64,000 nt of DNA from Haloarcula sp. H-GB4 (GTDB taxonomy: Archaea; Halobacteriota; Halobacteria; Halobacteriales; Haloarculaceae). The stretch lies in NCBI RefSeq assembly GCF_030848575.1, contig NZ_JAVDDX010000002.1, positions 372,001-436,000 of the forward strand, read 5' to 3'. Position numbers and translations under genes: made by a program. The notes under the pieces were generated by a model, which was not told the DNA's origin, did no database searches, and saw nothing but the letters and a program-made list of their open reading frames with translations. This document shows positions 23,993 to 33,243 of this stretch, in pieces; the first letter of the stretch is position 1; every line of letters begins with the position of its first letter.

Positions 23993-24562
23993 ATGACCCA
24001 AATCGACGTAATCGACAATCACGGACAGTTCACGCATCTGGAGCAGCGCGCGCTCCGGGACATGGGCGTCGATGTCTCGCTCAGGGACAACACGACACCT
24101 CCCGAGGAGATCGACGCCGACGGCATCGTCCTTTCAGGCGGTCCGGACATGGACGATATCGGGAACTGTTCCGAGTACCTCGACCTCGACGTGCCCGTGC
24201 TCGGTATCTGTCTGGGAATGCAACTCATCGCCGACGAACTCGGCGGCCGGGTCGGCGGCGGCGAATACGGCGGCTACGCGGACGTAACGGTCGACATCCT
24301 TGATGAGGACGACCCGCTTCTCGGCTCGCTGCATCCCGAAACGCGTGTGTGGGCGAGCCACGCTGATGAAGTGAAGGAAGTACCGCCCGGATTCGAGCGG
24401 ACTGCGACCTCCGACGTTTGTGGCGTTGAGGCGATGAGCAACACGGACGAGGCGATATACGGCGTCCAGTGGCATCCGGAGGTCGCCCACACCGAAGAGG
24501 GCGAGGAAGTGTTCGAGAACTTCTTGTCAGTCTGTGACCAGCAGTCTGTCGCCCGCCAGTAA
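23993..24562 (+). CDS. guaA: GMP synthase glutamine amidotransferase subunit A
   Basis: Glutaminase half of the archaeal two-subunit GMP synthetase, which supplies ammonia for XMP to GMP conversion; the ATP-pyrophosphatase subunit is not in this window. The class I amidotransferase triad is visible: nucleophile Cys73 in VLGICLGMQLIADELGG, and His161 with Glu163 in VQWHPEV. SGGPDMDDIGNC is the conserved early motif. At 189 residues it is the full stand-alone subunit. The start at 23993 follows a good TATA element; the in-frame extension to 23915 is not needed. Confidence 0.93.
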   Translation: MTQIDVIDNHGQFTHLEQRALRDMGVDVSLRDNTTPPEEIDADGIVLSGGPDMDDIGNCSEYLDLDVPVLGICLGMQLIADELGGRVGGGEYGGYADVTVDILDEDDPLLGSLHPETRVWASHADEVKEVPPGFERTATSDVCGVEAMSNTDEAIYGVQWHPEVAHTEEGEEVFENFLSVCDQQSVARQ

Positions 24563-24585
24563 CCGTCGGGGAAGAATGTAACTGG

Positions 24586-24592
24586 TTTTATA
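24586..24592 (+). promoter_or_regulatory. TATA element for the DUF2070 gene
   Basis: TTTTATA lies 26-32 bases before the ATG at 24618. Confidence 0.5.
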
Positions 24593-24617
24593 TTCGCTCG
24601 TAGGGTGTGATACAAAA

Positions 24618-26474
24618 ATGACGGCGACACAGGGCAATCTTGCTAACCTTTCGCGGTTTATTTTCAGGGCTCCGACCTGGTATACGAGCCTAGCCTTTGC
24701 GCTGGTCATCGCGGCGATGACCGGCATCGTTGCGTTCGACTCGCGGTTCATCCTTGATGACGCCTGGCAGGGCGTGTTTCTCATCGGCCTGCCGACCTCA
24801 ATCGCCAGTGCCGTGACGCCGTGGGTCGACCGACAGCTGGGTGGACAGCTAACCCCGAACCGGGCCACCCTGCTTGCGGTCATCTGTGAGCTCATCACAA
24901 TCGCGATGCTGACCATTGCCGGCGTTATCGCCATCTTTACTGTCCGCCTCGGCCAGAATTTCGTCTTCGACGTATTGCTGGTCGCGCTGGCGTCGATATT
25001 CGCCTTCCGGCTACTGATACTGATGGCTGTCTCGCGGCATTCACTCCTGAAAGCGGCGATTCCGGCGAGCGTCCAGACAGTCACGGCCGCCGTGTTGCTG
25101 GCAATATACAGCGGGGCGACCGCGTTCATCCTCGATAACCCGATGCTCCGGGAGTACCTTTCCCGCCCAGAAGAAGTACCGCCGCAGGTACAGGGGTTTA
25201 TCCCACAGGATTTCACCATTCTCGCGGTTATCTGTGTCATCTACGCGCTGGCGGTCTGGCTGTTTCTGGTCGTCATCGACCAACCGTGGCGCTCCTCGCT
25301 CGGCGTGTCCGCGCTGGATTTCCTCCGGGGTTTCATCGGCCACATCGCGGAGGGGACGCGCGAACTGGAGGAGTTCTTCGAGGATATCGGCGAAGAAGCA
25401 GTCGTTCCGGTCACCTTGCTATCGGTCCGCCGGCCGAGTGGCGAGGAGAAAGCCCGGTTCGTCCTGCCGATGATTCACCCCGGTCCGATGGGTGAAATCG
25501 GCGGCGGGAACCTCCCCAGACGCGTCGCCGAGTCAGCCGACGGCCTCGCCTTCCCGCCACACGCGACCGCCGGTCACGACTTCAACCTCGTCACGGAACG
25601 GGAAGTCGACAAGATCCTGTCGACGGCTGAGACAGCGTACCAGCGTATCGAGTACGACGGCCAAGCGACGGCAGGCCACCGGGTCACCGAAGGCGAGGCC
25701 ACGCTGACGGGACAGGCCTTCGGCTCCGACGCGCTCGTCGTGAACACGTACGCACCGGGCTGTGCCGACGACGTGGAGTACGCCGTGGGACTCTCGGCAA
25801 TGTCGGAAGCACGGGCCGACGGACTCGACGACGTGCTTCTGGTTGACGCGCACAACTGCAACGACGGGCTCGAAGGTGACGACCTCGGCCACGTCGTCCC
25901 CGGCAGTCAGCGGTCCTTCGACATGCTCCACGGGGCTGGACAGCTTGGAAGCCTGCTCACGGACGCTGAAACTGGCCAACTCAGCTGTGGCATCGCCTGG
26001 GACGAAACCCCATGGGAGCCAGAGGATGGCATCGGCCCGCTCGGAATCCGCGTTTGTGTCTTCGAGGTCAACAACCAGCGGACGGCGTACGTGCTCATCG
26101 ACGGCAACAACATGGAACCGGACCTCCGCCAGCGCATCATCGACGCTGCCGAAGGCGTGGATATGATGGAAGTGATGACCAGCGACACCCACATCGTCAA
26201 TACTGTCGAGGCCGAGAATCAGGTCGGACAGGCCATCCCCGAGAAAGAGATCATTGCGCTCATCGGGGACCTCGTCGACAGAGCCGTCGCCGATCTCGAA
26301 CCCGTCGAAGCCGGGATGGCGAGCGAACAGGTGACTGTGACAGTGTTTGGTAACGACCGAACCGAGACGCTGGCCTCGACTGCCAACGCGATGGTGTCGA
26401 TGGGTGGTGCGCTGGCCGCGGCGTTTATTCTCGTCGTCATGACGATTAGCGTGCTGATTTTCCTGCTGACCTGA
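24618..26474 (+). CDS. DUF2070 family membrane protein
   Basis: A 618-residue archaeal membrane protein. Six or seven N-terminal helices cover about residues 20-235. A large soluble domain follows (HPGPMGEIGGGNLPRRVAES, LLVDAHNCNDGLEGDD, VMTSDTHIVNTVEAENQVGQ), and a last helix closes the protein (AAAFILVVMTISVLIFLLT). The His, Asp and Asn clusters in the soluble part suggest a metal-dependent hydrolase-like site facing one side of the membrane. The function of the family is unknown. Confidence 0.85.
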   Translation: MTATQGNLANLSRFIFRAPTWYTSLAFALVIAAMTGIVAFDSRFILDDAWQGVFLIGLPTSIASAVTPWVDRQLGGQLTPNRATLLAVICELITIAMLTIAGVIAIFTVRLGQNFVFDVLLVALASIFAFRLLILMAVSRHSLLKAAIPASVQTVTAAVLLAIYSGATAFILDNPMLREYLSRPEEVPPQVQGFIPQDFTILAVICVIYALAVWLFLVVIDQPWRSSLGVSALDFLRGFIGHIAEGTRELEEFFEDIGEEAVVPVTLLSVRRPSGEEKARFVLPMIHPGPMGEIGGGNLPRRVAESADGLAFPPHATAGHDFNLVTEREVDKILSTAETAYQRIEYDGQATAGHRVTEGEATLTGQAFGSDALVVNTYAPGCADDVEYAVGLSAMSEARADGLDDVLLVDAHNCNDGLEGDDLGHVVPGSQRSFDMLHGAGQLGSLLTDAETGQLSCGIAWDETPWEPEDGIGPLGIRVCVFEVNNQRTAYVLIDGNNMEPDLRQRIIDAAEGVDMMEVMTSDTHIVNTVEAENQVGQAIPEKEIIALIGDLVDRAVADLEPVEAGMASEQVTVTVFGNDRTETLASTANAMVSMGGALAAAFILVVMTISVLIFLLT

Positions 26475-27319
26475 GTCGTCGATCAGATACATTCCGTCTG
26501 AGACCCAGTGCTGTCACTCGGCGAGTTGTTCCGTCAGAGAACCGATGGAGAGATAATGACCATTTACCACATCTTAATATCTTATTGACATAATCAAATC
26601 GAGGACAACCGACCAATGGTTCACTCGAATGCCTGCGTTGAAGGACTTCAACGTCTGTTACCTATGAGAAGACTCAAAAATAGTTAGATTTCATACTACG
26701 ATGGTACAAATAAATATCCACAGTCATGAACCGACACAATTCATTCGCGCCTGCGTGAGGCCAGCCAGCTGTATGGCTCTCTTTCAGGTGACAGTAAGTA
26801 TCTATAGTAAATGATACAGTACCGAGCAGTATATATAAAGCCCGGCCTGTTATATAATGCTGTATGTCATGACAAATACGCAACTAGAAGCAGCGGTTGA
26901 CATAAGTACAAACTCGAATAGGGCTATCAATAATTAGAATCGTTCTGTTTTCTCCTTTTAGTTTGAAAGTGTATTTTCCGACGTTACTGCCTCTAATGGC
27001 TACAGTATCGCTGACGGGGACAACTGACCGCCGATCGTTCTTTCCAGTTAGTGAGACAGTCCAGACGTCTTTATACTGAGTACCTTCCGCTGGCTCCGAA
27101 CAGAAACAGTCGACATTTCTCATATTTGATTGTTCTGGGCAAACGTTTATTCATACCGACATCTCAGCCATATCTATGCCGATGAAATACTATCTAGAGG
27201 TTGCCGCCCAGTCAATTAGCTATGACAGCGAACGCATCATTGAAATTCCGCCTATCACTGGTGACAGTCGCTGTAATCTAAAAATACGATAATTAATATA
27301 GATACGATACTTTCAGCAT
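26475..27319. other. AT-rich, gene-poor stretch
   Basis: 845 bases of markedly lower GC than the flanks, with several TATA-like elements (for example TATATAAA near 26830). Only short ORFs are present: minus-strand ORFs of 69 (26674-26883) and 79 codons (26884-27123), and plus-strand ORFs of 26 codons near 26862 and 38 codons at 27176-27292. None resembles a family I know. This looks like an old insertion site or decayed DNA, but no transposase, direct repeat or attachment site is evident. Confidence 0.5.
26884..27123 (-). CDS. Possible small ORF, 79 residues
   Basis: ATG-initiated frame starting MRNVDCFCSEPAEGTQYKD, then VWTVSLTGKNDRRSVVPVSD and a beta-like C-terminal part ending in Cys. It is less acidic than typical haloarchaeal proteins, so it is either foreign or not translated. 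No family recognised. Confidence 0.3.
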   Translation of the reverse strand: MRNVDCFCSEPAEGTQYKDVWTVSLTGKNDRRSVVPVSDTVAIRGSNVGKYTFKLKGENRTILIIDSPIRVCTYVNRCF

Positions 27320-28993
27320 ATGCTTCCCAATACAGAGTACCCTCCAGCAGTGGTCTCCTTGGCCCTGCTCGTCGGTGCCTTGATGATACTGAGTCCGCTG
27401 GCAACAGCAAGTGTGGCCGCAACCCATGACAGTGACGATTTGCGGTCCACGATTGGACCCACAGTATCGGCCGAACAAGTGAGACTCTCACCAACCCAAT
27501 CGGTTGGAACGTCACAGAATACGACGCCAGCACGGACCGAAGCATCGAATGCGACGTCTACACCAACACCTACGGCGACCCCAACACCGACACCCACACA
27601 TACCGCGACGCCAACACCTACGCCCACACATACTGCGACGCCAACACCTACGCCCACACATACTGCGACGCCAACACCTACACCCGCACATACCCCAACG
27701 CCAACACCCACACACACGGCGTCGCCGACACGAAGTACGCCATCTGCTCCCACACAGACAGCAACACCTACGTCCACGCGTACGGTGCAGGAGACCGAGG
27801 AGAGCACCAGAACACACATCGACGCACCGTCAGGAATTGCAATCGCGAACCTCTCAGCGCCGGACCGGGTACGCCCGGGAGAAACGTACACGGTGACAGC
27901 GATGGTGCGAAACCCCACCGAGGAGGTCCGCTCGGAGCGGATTGAATACCGGTTCAACGAAGCGACAGTGAACAACCGAACAGTCGTATTAGATGCCGGC
28001 GAGTCGCAGGAACTCCGTTTCAAGCAGACCGCTGACGGACGGATGACTGGTACAGAATCGATCGATACGGGGACGTACGTGCACGGCGTCCGCAATGAGT
28101 CCGGAGAAGGTGTGCCACGGTATGTGCGCATAACGCCGGATATCGATCTGACAATTAACGGGTTCCAAGATCCCGTAACGGCACCGAACGACCGGCAGTT
28201 TATCGTACTGGCGACCGTCTCGAACCCCGGTGAAACGACGGTCACACGGGAGGTAACCTACCGCTTCGCAGGGAAACCTATCGCCGAAAAGACTGTCACA
28301 GTAGGTGGCGGCGAGCGACAGCAGGTTGCGTTTGCTGTCACCGCGGACCGGATCGAGGCAGCGACTACAGGCGTCCAGCGAGGCCGGACCTACGACCATA
28401 GTATTAGTACCGCCGGTGGAGCCAGCATCGGTGACGCCGTCCAGCTGCAAAGTGGATCTGGCGCGAGTGCGGACTCGCTCGCGGCTCAGGAGCCGACGTT
28501 TCCAACAGACGTCCGCGAAGGCGAGCGTCACATAGTCGCAGTAACTGTCAGAAATGTTGATACAGCCGCGTTCGACGGCCAGTTCGTCTACCGAATCAAT
28601 GGGACCACTGTCGCGACGCGGAGTATCGAGATCCCCGCGGGGGAACGACAGACCGTCGAGTTTGCTGTCGCGTACTCAAAGGTCAAGCGAGCAGTATTCC
28701 CACTCACTTCACATCCCGTCACACAGTCTATCACTGTCGGGAACACGTCCCTCGCCAGCCACGATGTCACAGTCCATGGAAGTACCACGGAGACAGCGGC
28801 GACTCCAATACCACGAGAAACACCGACCTTTGCGAGCCAACCGGACAACGACACCGGAACAGACGGCGAGACATGTGAACGGGGCTTTTTCAATGAATGT
28901 GGGGGAACGACCCTTGATCAAATGACGTTGACACTCGTCGGGACAGTCAGTTCTGTCTTTGCGATGCTCTACGAAATGGCTAGGGGAGCCTGA
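27320..28993 (+). CDS. Exported surface protein with Thr/Pro repeats and CARDB-like domains
   Basis: A 557-residue envelope protein. A hydrophobic signal segment (residues about 9-35) is followed by a low-complexity Thr/Pro linker of ten-residue repeats ([10 protein letters not shown], about 84-135), a likely O-glycosylation region. Three beta-sandwich modules of CARDB type then follow, each with a basic-acidic strand pattern such as [35 protein letters not shown] and [17 protein letters not shown]. The C-terminal 25 residues ([17 protein letters not shown]) are mildly hydrophobic and may anchor it. It probably pairs with the PH-domain membrane protein three bases downstream. Confidence 0.78.
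   Translation: MLPNTEYPPAVVSLALLVGALMILSPLATASVAATHDSDDLRSTIGPTVSAEQVRLSPTQSVGTSQNTTPARTEASNATSTPTPTATPTPTPTHTATPTPTPTHTATPTPTPTHTATPTPTPAHTPTPTPTHTASPTRSTPSAPTQTATPTSTRTVQETEESTRTHIDAPSGIAIANLSAPDRVRPGETYTVTAMVRNPTEEVRSERIEYRFNEATVNNRTVVLDAGESQELRFKQTADGRMTGTESIDTGTYVHGVRNESGEGVPRYVRITPDIDLTINGFQDPVTAPNDRQFIVLATVSNPGETTVTREVTYRFAGKPIAEKTVTVGGGERQQVAFAVTADRIEAATTGVQRGRTYDHSISTAGGASIGDAVQLQSGSGASADSLAAQEPTFPTDVREGERHIVAVTVRNVDTAAFDGQFVYRINGTTVATRSIEIPAGERQTVEFAVAYSKVKRAVFPLTSHPVTQSITVGNTSLASHDVTVHGSTTETAATPIPRETPTFASQPDNDTGTDGETCERGFFNECGGTTLDQMTLTLVGTVSSVFAMLYEMARGA
27571..27720 (+). repeat. 30-base tandem repeat, about five copies
   Basis: Five consecutive 30-base units (27571, 27601, 27631, 27661, 27691), the central two differing by one base and the outer ones more diverged. 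Each encodes [10 protein letters not shown] or a variant. The array keeps the reading frame, so copy-number change would lengthen or shorten the linker of the surface protein without a frameshift. Confidence 0.85.
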
Positions 28994-28996
28994 CAG

Positions 28997-29821
28997 ATGG
29001 CGCGAGGACTTCCCGCTGTCTGGGGCTCAATCTTTGGCGGTCCGATGATTGCGTCCGGTATCTACTTCTACTGGTTCGCCGCTACGTACCCACTGGTCGC
29101 GTCACAACCCGAGACGCCGCCCTCGGTTGGACTCATCACGATGGGGTTCGGTCTGTTCATCACCGGAATGGGGGTGTATGTCCACTCCGTTGCCGCGCCT
29201 GAAGCGTTGCAGTTGCGCGACGGCGAGCACATCGTCGAAGACCGAAAGCCTGCACAGCGAAACGCGCTCGCAGAGGCCGGGATTGCTGTCCCCATTCTCG
29301 GACTCGGTGGCTACCTGCTGTACGTCACTCAACGCCCGCTGTACCAGCCAACACTCGTGCTCGCTGGCGGACTATTCCTGTTCTCCAGAGGACTGTATCG
29401 GTACTGGCAGAACACGCTCACCACCTACTTCCTGACGAATCAGCGAGTCGTTGAAGAGTACCGGTTCGTCTCGCTCCGCCGCAACGAGGTCCCACTGCAG
29501 AAGGTCCGCGGTGTTGAGGAATACCGCTCTGTCTGGGACTCCCTGTTCGGGCTGGGGAACGTTGCCGTACGATCCGGTGCTAGCGGTGGACTGACAATCT
29601 CCATCAACCAAGTGTACGAACCCGCTGAATTCGGTGATCTGGTTCGTTCTGAACTCACACCGGAGCGAGATGGGGATGTACCGTTCGAAGAGGGACAGAC
29701 CGCGACGACTGGGGCGACCGGCGGCACGTCGGACTCGCCCACAGTTGCTGACGCCGACGATACCACGGACAATGGGTCGGACGCAGCCAGTCAGTCTGAC
29801 AGCGGAGCGAGCCCGCAATAG
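28997..29821 (+). CDS. PH-domain membrane protein (bacterial PH type)
   Basis: A 274-residue protein with four hydrophobic segments in the first 135 residues, then a bPH-type domain: NTLTTYFLTNQRVVEEYRFV, LRRNEVPLQKVRGVEEYRS, LFGLGNVAVRSGASGGLTIS. A disordered acidic Ser/Thr/Gly tail ends the protein. Members of this family occur in membrane-envelope gene pairs of unknown function. It starts three bases after the surface protein gene, so one operon is likely. Confidence 0.8.
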   Translation: MARGLPAVWGSIFGGPMIASGIYFYWFAATYPLVASQPETPPSVGLITMGFGLFITGMGVYVHSVAAPEALQLRDGEHIVEDRKPAQRNALAEAGIAVPILGLGGYLLYVTQRPLYQPTLVLAGGLFLFSRGLYRYWQNTLTTYFLTNQRVVEEYRFVSLRRNEVPLQKVRGVEEYRSVWDSLFGLGNVAVRSGASGGLTISINQVYEPAEFGDLVRSELTPERDGDVPFEEGQTATTGATGGTSDSPTVADADDTTDNGSDAASQSDSGASPQ

Positions 29822-29955
29822 CTACTCGTCGCTGGACTGACCTGACAAGACGTGTCCACCCTCAACGCGATTTCTGCGATAACTGATGCGTCCTTCCACT
29901 GCGTGCGGATCAGACGCGATCCTATGTACTATTCAGATGTAGACAAATGATGTAG

Positions 29956-30040
29956 CGCCGAGGAGGAGATTTGAACTCCTGAGTCCGTGAGGACAGTTGC
30001 TCTCGAAGCAACCGCCTTGGCCAGGCTAGGCTACCTCGGC
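29956..30040 (-). tRNA. tRNA-Ser (anticodon CGA)
   Basis: An 85-base class II tRNA. The acceptor stem GCCGAGG pairs with CCTCGGC, with G as discriminator. The anticodon loop TTCGAGA lies between GTTGC and GCAAC and gives CGA, which reads UCG. A long variable arm (around GTCCTCACGGAC) is the hallmark of serine or leucine tRNAs, and the T arm contains GTTCAAATC. No CCA is encoded and no intron is visible. Confidence 0.93.
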
Positions 30041-30098
30041 TCATCCCTCAGTACCGCCGTTTGCTCTTTAGGGGTTTCGATTTCGGACTCGACACCCC

Positions 30099-30105
30099 TT
30101 TATCC
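30099..30105 (+). promoter_or_regulatory. TATA element for the MoxR gene
   Basis: TTTATCC lies about 24 bases before the ATG at 30126. Confidence 0.4.
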
Positions 30106-30125
30106 GACCCGTAACATGACAGGCT

Positions 30126-31073
30126 ATGGATGCTACCGAGGCAAGCGAGGTGTCGAGTCAGATCCTCGATGAGATCGGGGGTGCCGTCATCGCTGACCGC
30201 GGCTTCTTCGAGACAGTGCTGCTGGGAGTCGTCGCGAAGGGCCACGTCCTGCTTGAGGACGTGCCCGGCACAGGGAAGACGCTGACCGCCCGCAGCGTCG
30301 CAACCGCGCTGGGGCTGTCCTTCTCCCGCATCCAGTTTACGCCGGATCTCCTGCCAGCAGATATCACGGGGACACACATCTTCAACGAGGAGTCACGGAG
30401 CTTCGAATTCACCGAGGGACCGGTGTTTGCCAACGTCCTGTTGGCCGACGAGATCAACCGCGCACCGCCAAAGACCCAGTCCGCGCTGCTCGAAGCGATG
30501 GAAGAAGGACAGGTCACTGTCGACGGGGACACGTACGACCTGCCCGAACCGTTCTTCGTCATCGCCACCCAGAACCCAGTCGACATGGAGGGGACCTTCG
30601 AACTCCCCGAAGCACAGGTCGACCGGTTCCTGGCAAAGACATCACTCGGCTATCCTGACGACGAAGGCGAGGTCGAACTCCTCCGGCGGCGTGCCGGTCG
30701 AACGACACAGAGTCCGACCGTAGAACCGGTTCTCAATGCCGAATCAGTCAAAGAACTCCGGAGCGTTCCGGAGACGGTTACCGTCGACGACGACCTGCTG
30801 CAGTACATGGCTGACCTCGTCCGGGCGACCAGAGACGACTACCGCGTGGATGTGGGGGTCTCACCGCGTGGGACCCAGCGGCTGTTCGAAGCGACGCGAG
30901 CGATGGCGACGATTACCGGCCGAGAGTACGTTGCGCCGGACGATATCAAGCGGGTCGCACAGCCAGTGCTGGCCCACAGGCTCGTATTAACGCCTGATGC
31001 CCGCGTCGAGCAAGTCGACAAGGGAACCGTCATCCAGAGCGTCCTCGATGAGGTTCCCGTCCCGACTGTCTAA
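30126..31073 (+). CDS. MoxR-family AAA+ ATPase
   Basis: A 315-residue AAA+ ATPase of the MoxR group, chaperones that help assemble or activate protein complexes, often with von Willebrand-A partners. Walker A is EDVPGTGKT (44-52), Walker B LLADEINRAPPKTQSALLEA, sensor 1 FFVIATQNPVDMEGTFELPE, and the lid domain holds SPRGTQRLFEATRAMA. The usual DUF58 and transglutaminase partners are absent here. It is convergent with the GtrA gene; their 3' ends overlap by four bases. Confidence 0.92.
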   Translation: MDATEASEVSSQILDEIGGAVIADRGFFETVLLGVVAKGHVLLEDVPGTGKTLTARSVATALGLSFSRIQFTPDLLPADITGTHIFNEESRSFEFTEGPVFANVLLADEINRAPPKTQSALLEAMEEGQVTVDGDTYDLPEPFFVIATQNPVDMEGTFELPEAQVDRFLAKTSLGYPDDEGEVELLRRRAGRTTQSPTVEPVLNAESVKELRSVPETVTVDDDLLQYMADLVRATRDDYRVDVGVSPRGTQRLFEATRAMATITGREYVAPDDIKRVAQPVLAHRLVLTPDARVEQVDKGTVIQSVLDEVPVPTV

Positions 31074-31480
31074 CCCCACGTCCAGTGAGCGTCAAGCGCA
31101 TACCGATACACGCCAGTGATGACAATGGCCCCGCCATTACCGACCAGCGGCACGACGCCGCCCCAGGTAACAAACGCGTAGAGGAGACCCAATTGGAGCG
31201 GAATCGCCGTCCCACGGACGAGGTTTGTTTTCCCTAACCCGAGTACGTACTCCTGCAGGCTCGAATGCTGCGACCGGTGGAACGTCCAAGCGTTGTTGAG
31301 AGCGTACTGTAGCAGAATCGTACATTCGATGGCGATAGCGGCTGCGAAAATGTAATTCAGGCCACCGACATCGCTGAACAACCATAAGAGCGCTTGCTGA
31401 ACCGACGCGGCAAACACACCGACGAGGAAAAACCGGATGAGTTGCTGTCGCCGGGCCGGTGTGACGACAGCAGACGCCAT
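31070..31480 (-). CDS. GtrA family membrane protein
   Basis: A 136-residue protein with four membrane helices of the GtrA family, implicated in moving lipid-linked sugars or in cell-wall polysaccharide modification. The signature includes RFFLVGVFAASVQQALLWLF, a second helix with NYIFAAAIAIECTILLQYAL followed by NNAWTFHR, and the C-terminal YRYALDAHWTWG. It lies six bases after the sulfatase-fold gene on the same strand, so both probably act in surface glycan or lipid modification. Confidence 0.85.
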   Translation of the reverse strand: MASAVVTPARRQQLIRFFLVGVFAASVQQALLWLFSDVGGLNYIFAAAIAIECTILLQYALNNAWTFHRSQHSSLQEYVLGLGKTNLVRGTAIPLQLGLLYAFVTWGGVVPLVGNGGAIVITGVYRYALDAHWTWG

Positions 31481-31486
31481 ACAGCC

Positions 31487-32905
31487 TTACTGATAACCGA
31501 GTGCCTTTAATCGTGCTGTTATCTCGTCGGATGCCTCGGTGTTTCCAGCCTCCGTCCCGTCGCTGTCGAGTGTAGCGAGGTGGTCAGCGACGGCATCCGA
31601 CAAGCGGTCGAGGACGGTTGCAGGCGGGTCGGCGTCTGTCGAGTCCGAACACAGATCGACCTGTTCCTCGGGGTCATTCGTCCGGTCGTACAGTTCCTGG
31701 TGGCCTGATTCTGTGAATTCGATGTACGTGTAGCGCTCATCGCGTGCGCTGAGGAGGAGTTCCCCGTCCGCACGGCTCCGTGGAATTGGCTGGCTGGTCA
31801 CGCTTTCGCCTCGGACCGCTGCGGAGACGATGGGACCGCGGTCCTCGATAGCCGTGCCGTGGACCGCCGGGGCGACGGAGGCCCCGTCCCACTCCGCCGC
31901 CGGCGTGAGCGACAGCAGATCGCACACTGTCGGCGCGATTGTGTCGAGGCCGACCGGCGTCTCGACCGACTGGTGCTCGCTTTCTGGCGTCGAGACGATG
32001 TAGGGAACATCGATGAGTTCCCGATAGAGCTTGGGGTAGTGGGCGAGATGGCCGTGTTCGAGGAATTCCTCGCCGTGGTCGCCGGCTACGATGACGGCAG
32101 TGTCGTCGCGGTGGCCTTCAGTCTCAAGGGTATCGAGGAGTCGACCGACACTGGCGTCGACCTGCCGGACCGTCGCCTCGTACAGCGTCCGGAGCGTCTC
32201 TAGCGTCCGGTCGTCGACTTCCCAGCCCAGCCCGGTTCGGAGGTGGGAGCTGAGCATCCGGAGGACACCGAAGTGGTTGTCCGACACCTCGCGGATATGC
32301 CGCGGGGCCGGGACGTACGGCGTGTGCGTGTCCATGTAGTGGACCCACAGGAAGAACGGTCCGTCGGTCGACTCCAAGAACTCAGTGGCGTGGTCTTCGA
32401 GGTCACCCATTCGGGACACATCGGCGAAGGGGCGCTCGTCCGACCCGCCGCTGAGAACGGTCGCAGCGCGCCTGAACGGCGAGGTTCCCAGTTGGACCCA
32501 TGCCTGAATCGTCGGATGGGCTGCCAGGTACTTGCTGTAGCCGCCGCTATCGACGAACGGCTCGAACTCGTCGAACCCGCGGTCGTACCCCCAGTGGTCG
32601 GTGAGAAAGCCGTTTGCGGCGTTAAACCCAGCTGTCTCGATGCCGGCATCGGACACCTGCTCGGCCAGCGTTGGTGTCGACGCCAGACCGATGTCTTCGC
32701 TTTCAGTGAACACCGGCCGCGATCCGTGAATGCTAGGGAACGAAAATGGCGTCCAGTTCCCCTGTGCCACGGCATTTTCGAAGACGATGCCCGACTCGGC
32801 GAGCGAGTCCATGACAGGGGAGACGCTGTCAGTGCCACCCAGCGCGTCAGCCCGAAGCGAGTCAACCGTGACTAGCACCACGTTATTCGTTGCTGGGGCT
32901 GTCAT
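31487..32905 (-). CDS. Sulfatase-fold (alkaline phosphatase superfamily) protein
   Basis: A 472-residue enzyme of the alkaline-phosphatase/sulfatase superfamily. The first metal site is VVLVTVDSLRADAL (Asp15 region), the second is AVIVAGDHGEEFLEHGHLAH near residue 300, and HYMDTHTPYVPAPRH is typical of haloarchaeal sulfatases. The formylglycine motif C-x-P-S-R is not present; at that place (residues 51-63) I see WTPFSFPSIHGSR, with Ser at the nucleophile position. It may therefore be a phosphotransferase or phosphodiesterase rather than a true sulfatase. Paired with GtrA. Start ATG at 32905; the upstream extension is not family-like. Confidence 0.85.
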   Translation of the reverse strand: MTAPATNNVVLVTVDSLRADALGGTDSVSPVMDSLAESGIVFENAVAQGNWTPFSFPSIHGSRPVFTESEDIGLASTPTLAEQVSDAGIETAGFNAANGFLTDHWGYDRGFDEFEPFVDSGGYSKYLAAHPTIQAWVQLGTSPFRRAATVLSGGSDERPFADVSRMGDLEDHATEFLESTDGPFFLWVHYMDTHTPYVPAPRHIREVSDNHFGVLRMLSSHLRTGLGWEVDDRTLETLRTLYEATVRQVDASVGRLLDTLETEGHRDDTAVIVAGDHGEEFLEHGHLAHYPKLYRELIDVPYIVSTPESEHQSVETPVGLDTIAPTVCDLLSLTPAAEWDGASVAPAVHGTAIEDRGPIVSAAVRGESVTSQPIPRSRADGELLLSARDERYTYIEFTESGHQELYDRTNDPEEQVDLCSDSTDADPPATVLDRLSDAVADHLATLDSDGTEAGNTEASDEITARLKALGYQ

Positions 32906-33243
32906 AACCGACCCACCTTCCCCCTCACTCGCAATGTTACCGACGTATCGCGTCCGCAGACTGGGGGTTGCACCCAGCATGTGCCACCGTGTTTTCTCAT
33001 ACCCCCTATACCAGACACTGAATACTGAACGTTCCGGATAAATTCAGAGAGGTATAATAGAACCATACACTGATAAGGTAGAATTAAGTAGCCTTGTGAA
33101 ACCCTCAAACGCCGATAGGTCTCAGCAGGCGGCTGAATACAGGGAGGTATATCTCGTGCAGTGTTCTATGAGAGAATGACTGAAAAGTGAAATTAACGAA
33201 ACAATTGATACAAGGCGACTAGAATGACCCAGACACAGGGCTG
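32906..33243. other. Intergenic region between divergent genes
   Basis: 338 bases with no supported gene. AT-richer than the flanks, with several short ORFs lacking coding character. The divergent sulfatase-fold and methyltransferase genes should have their promoters here; AATTAACGAAAC near 33190 is a candidate for the latter. Confidence 0.4.

Noticed and set aside
22827..24562. Histidine kinase and GMP synthetase subunit as one operon
   Set aside because: A good TATA element lies directly before the second gene, so independent transcription is more likely.
26674..26883. 69-codon minus-strand ORF
   Set aside because: Composition unlike haloarchaeal proteins (few acidic residues, many hydrophobic and Tyr/His), no promoter placement that decides for it; left inside the AT-rich region entry.
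27571..27720. Possible CRISPR array
   Set aside because: Contiguous 30-base units without spacers that encode an in-frame Thr/Pro linker; no cas genes in the window.
27313..28245. Minus-strand ORF of 310 codons with [14 protein letters not shown] repeats (and a Cys/Arg-rich frame at 27512-27817)
   Set aside because: These are reverse readings of the Thr/Pro repeat in the surface protein; the periodicity comes from the repeat.
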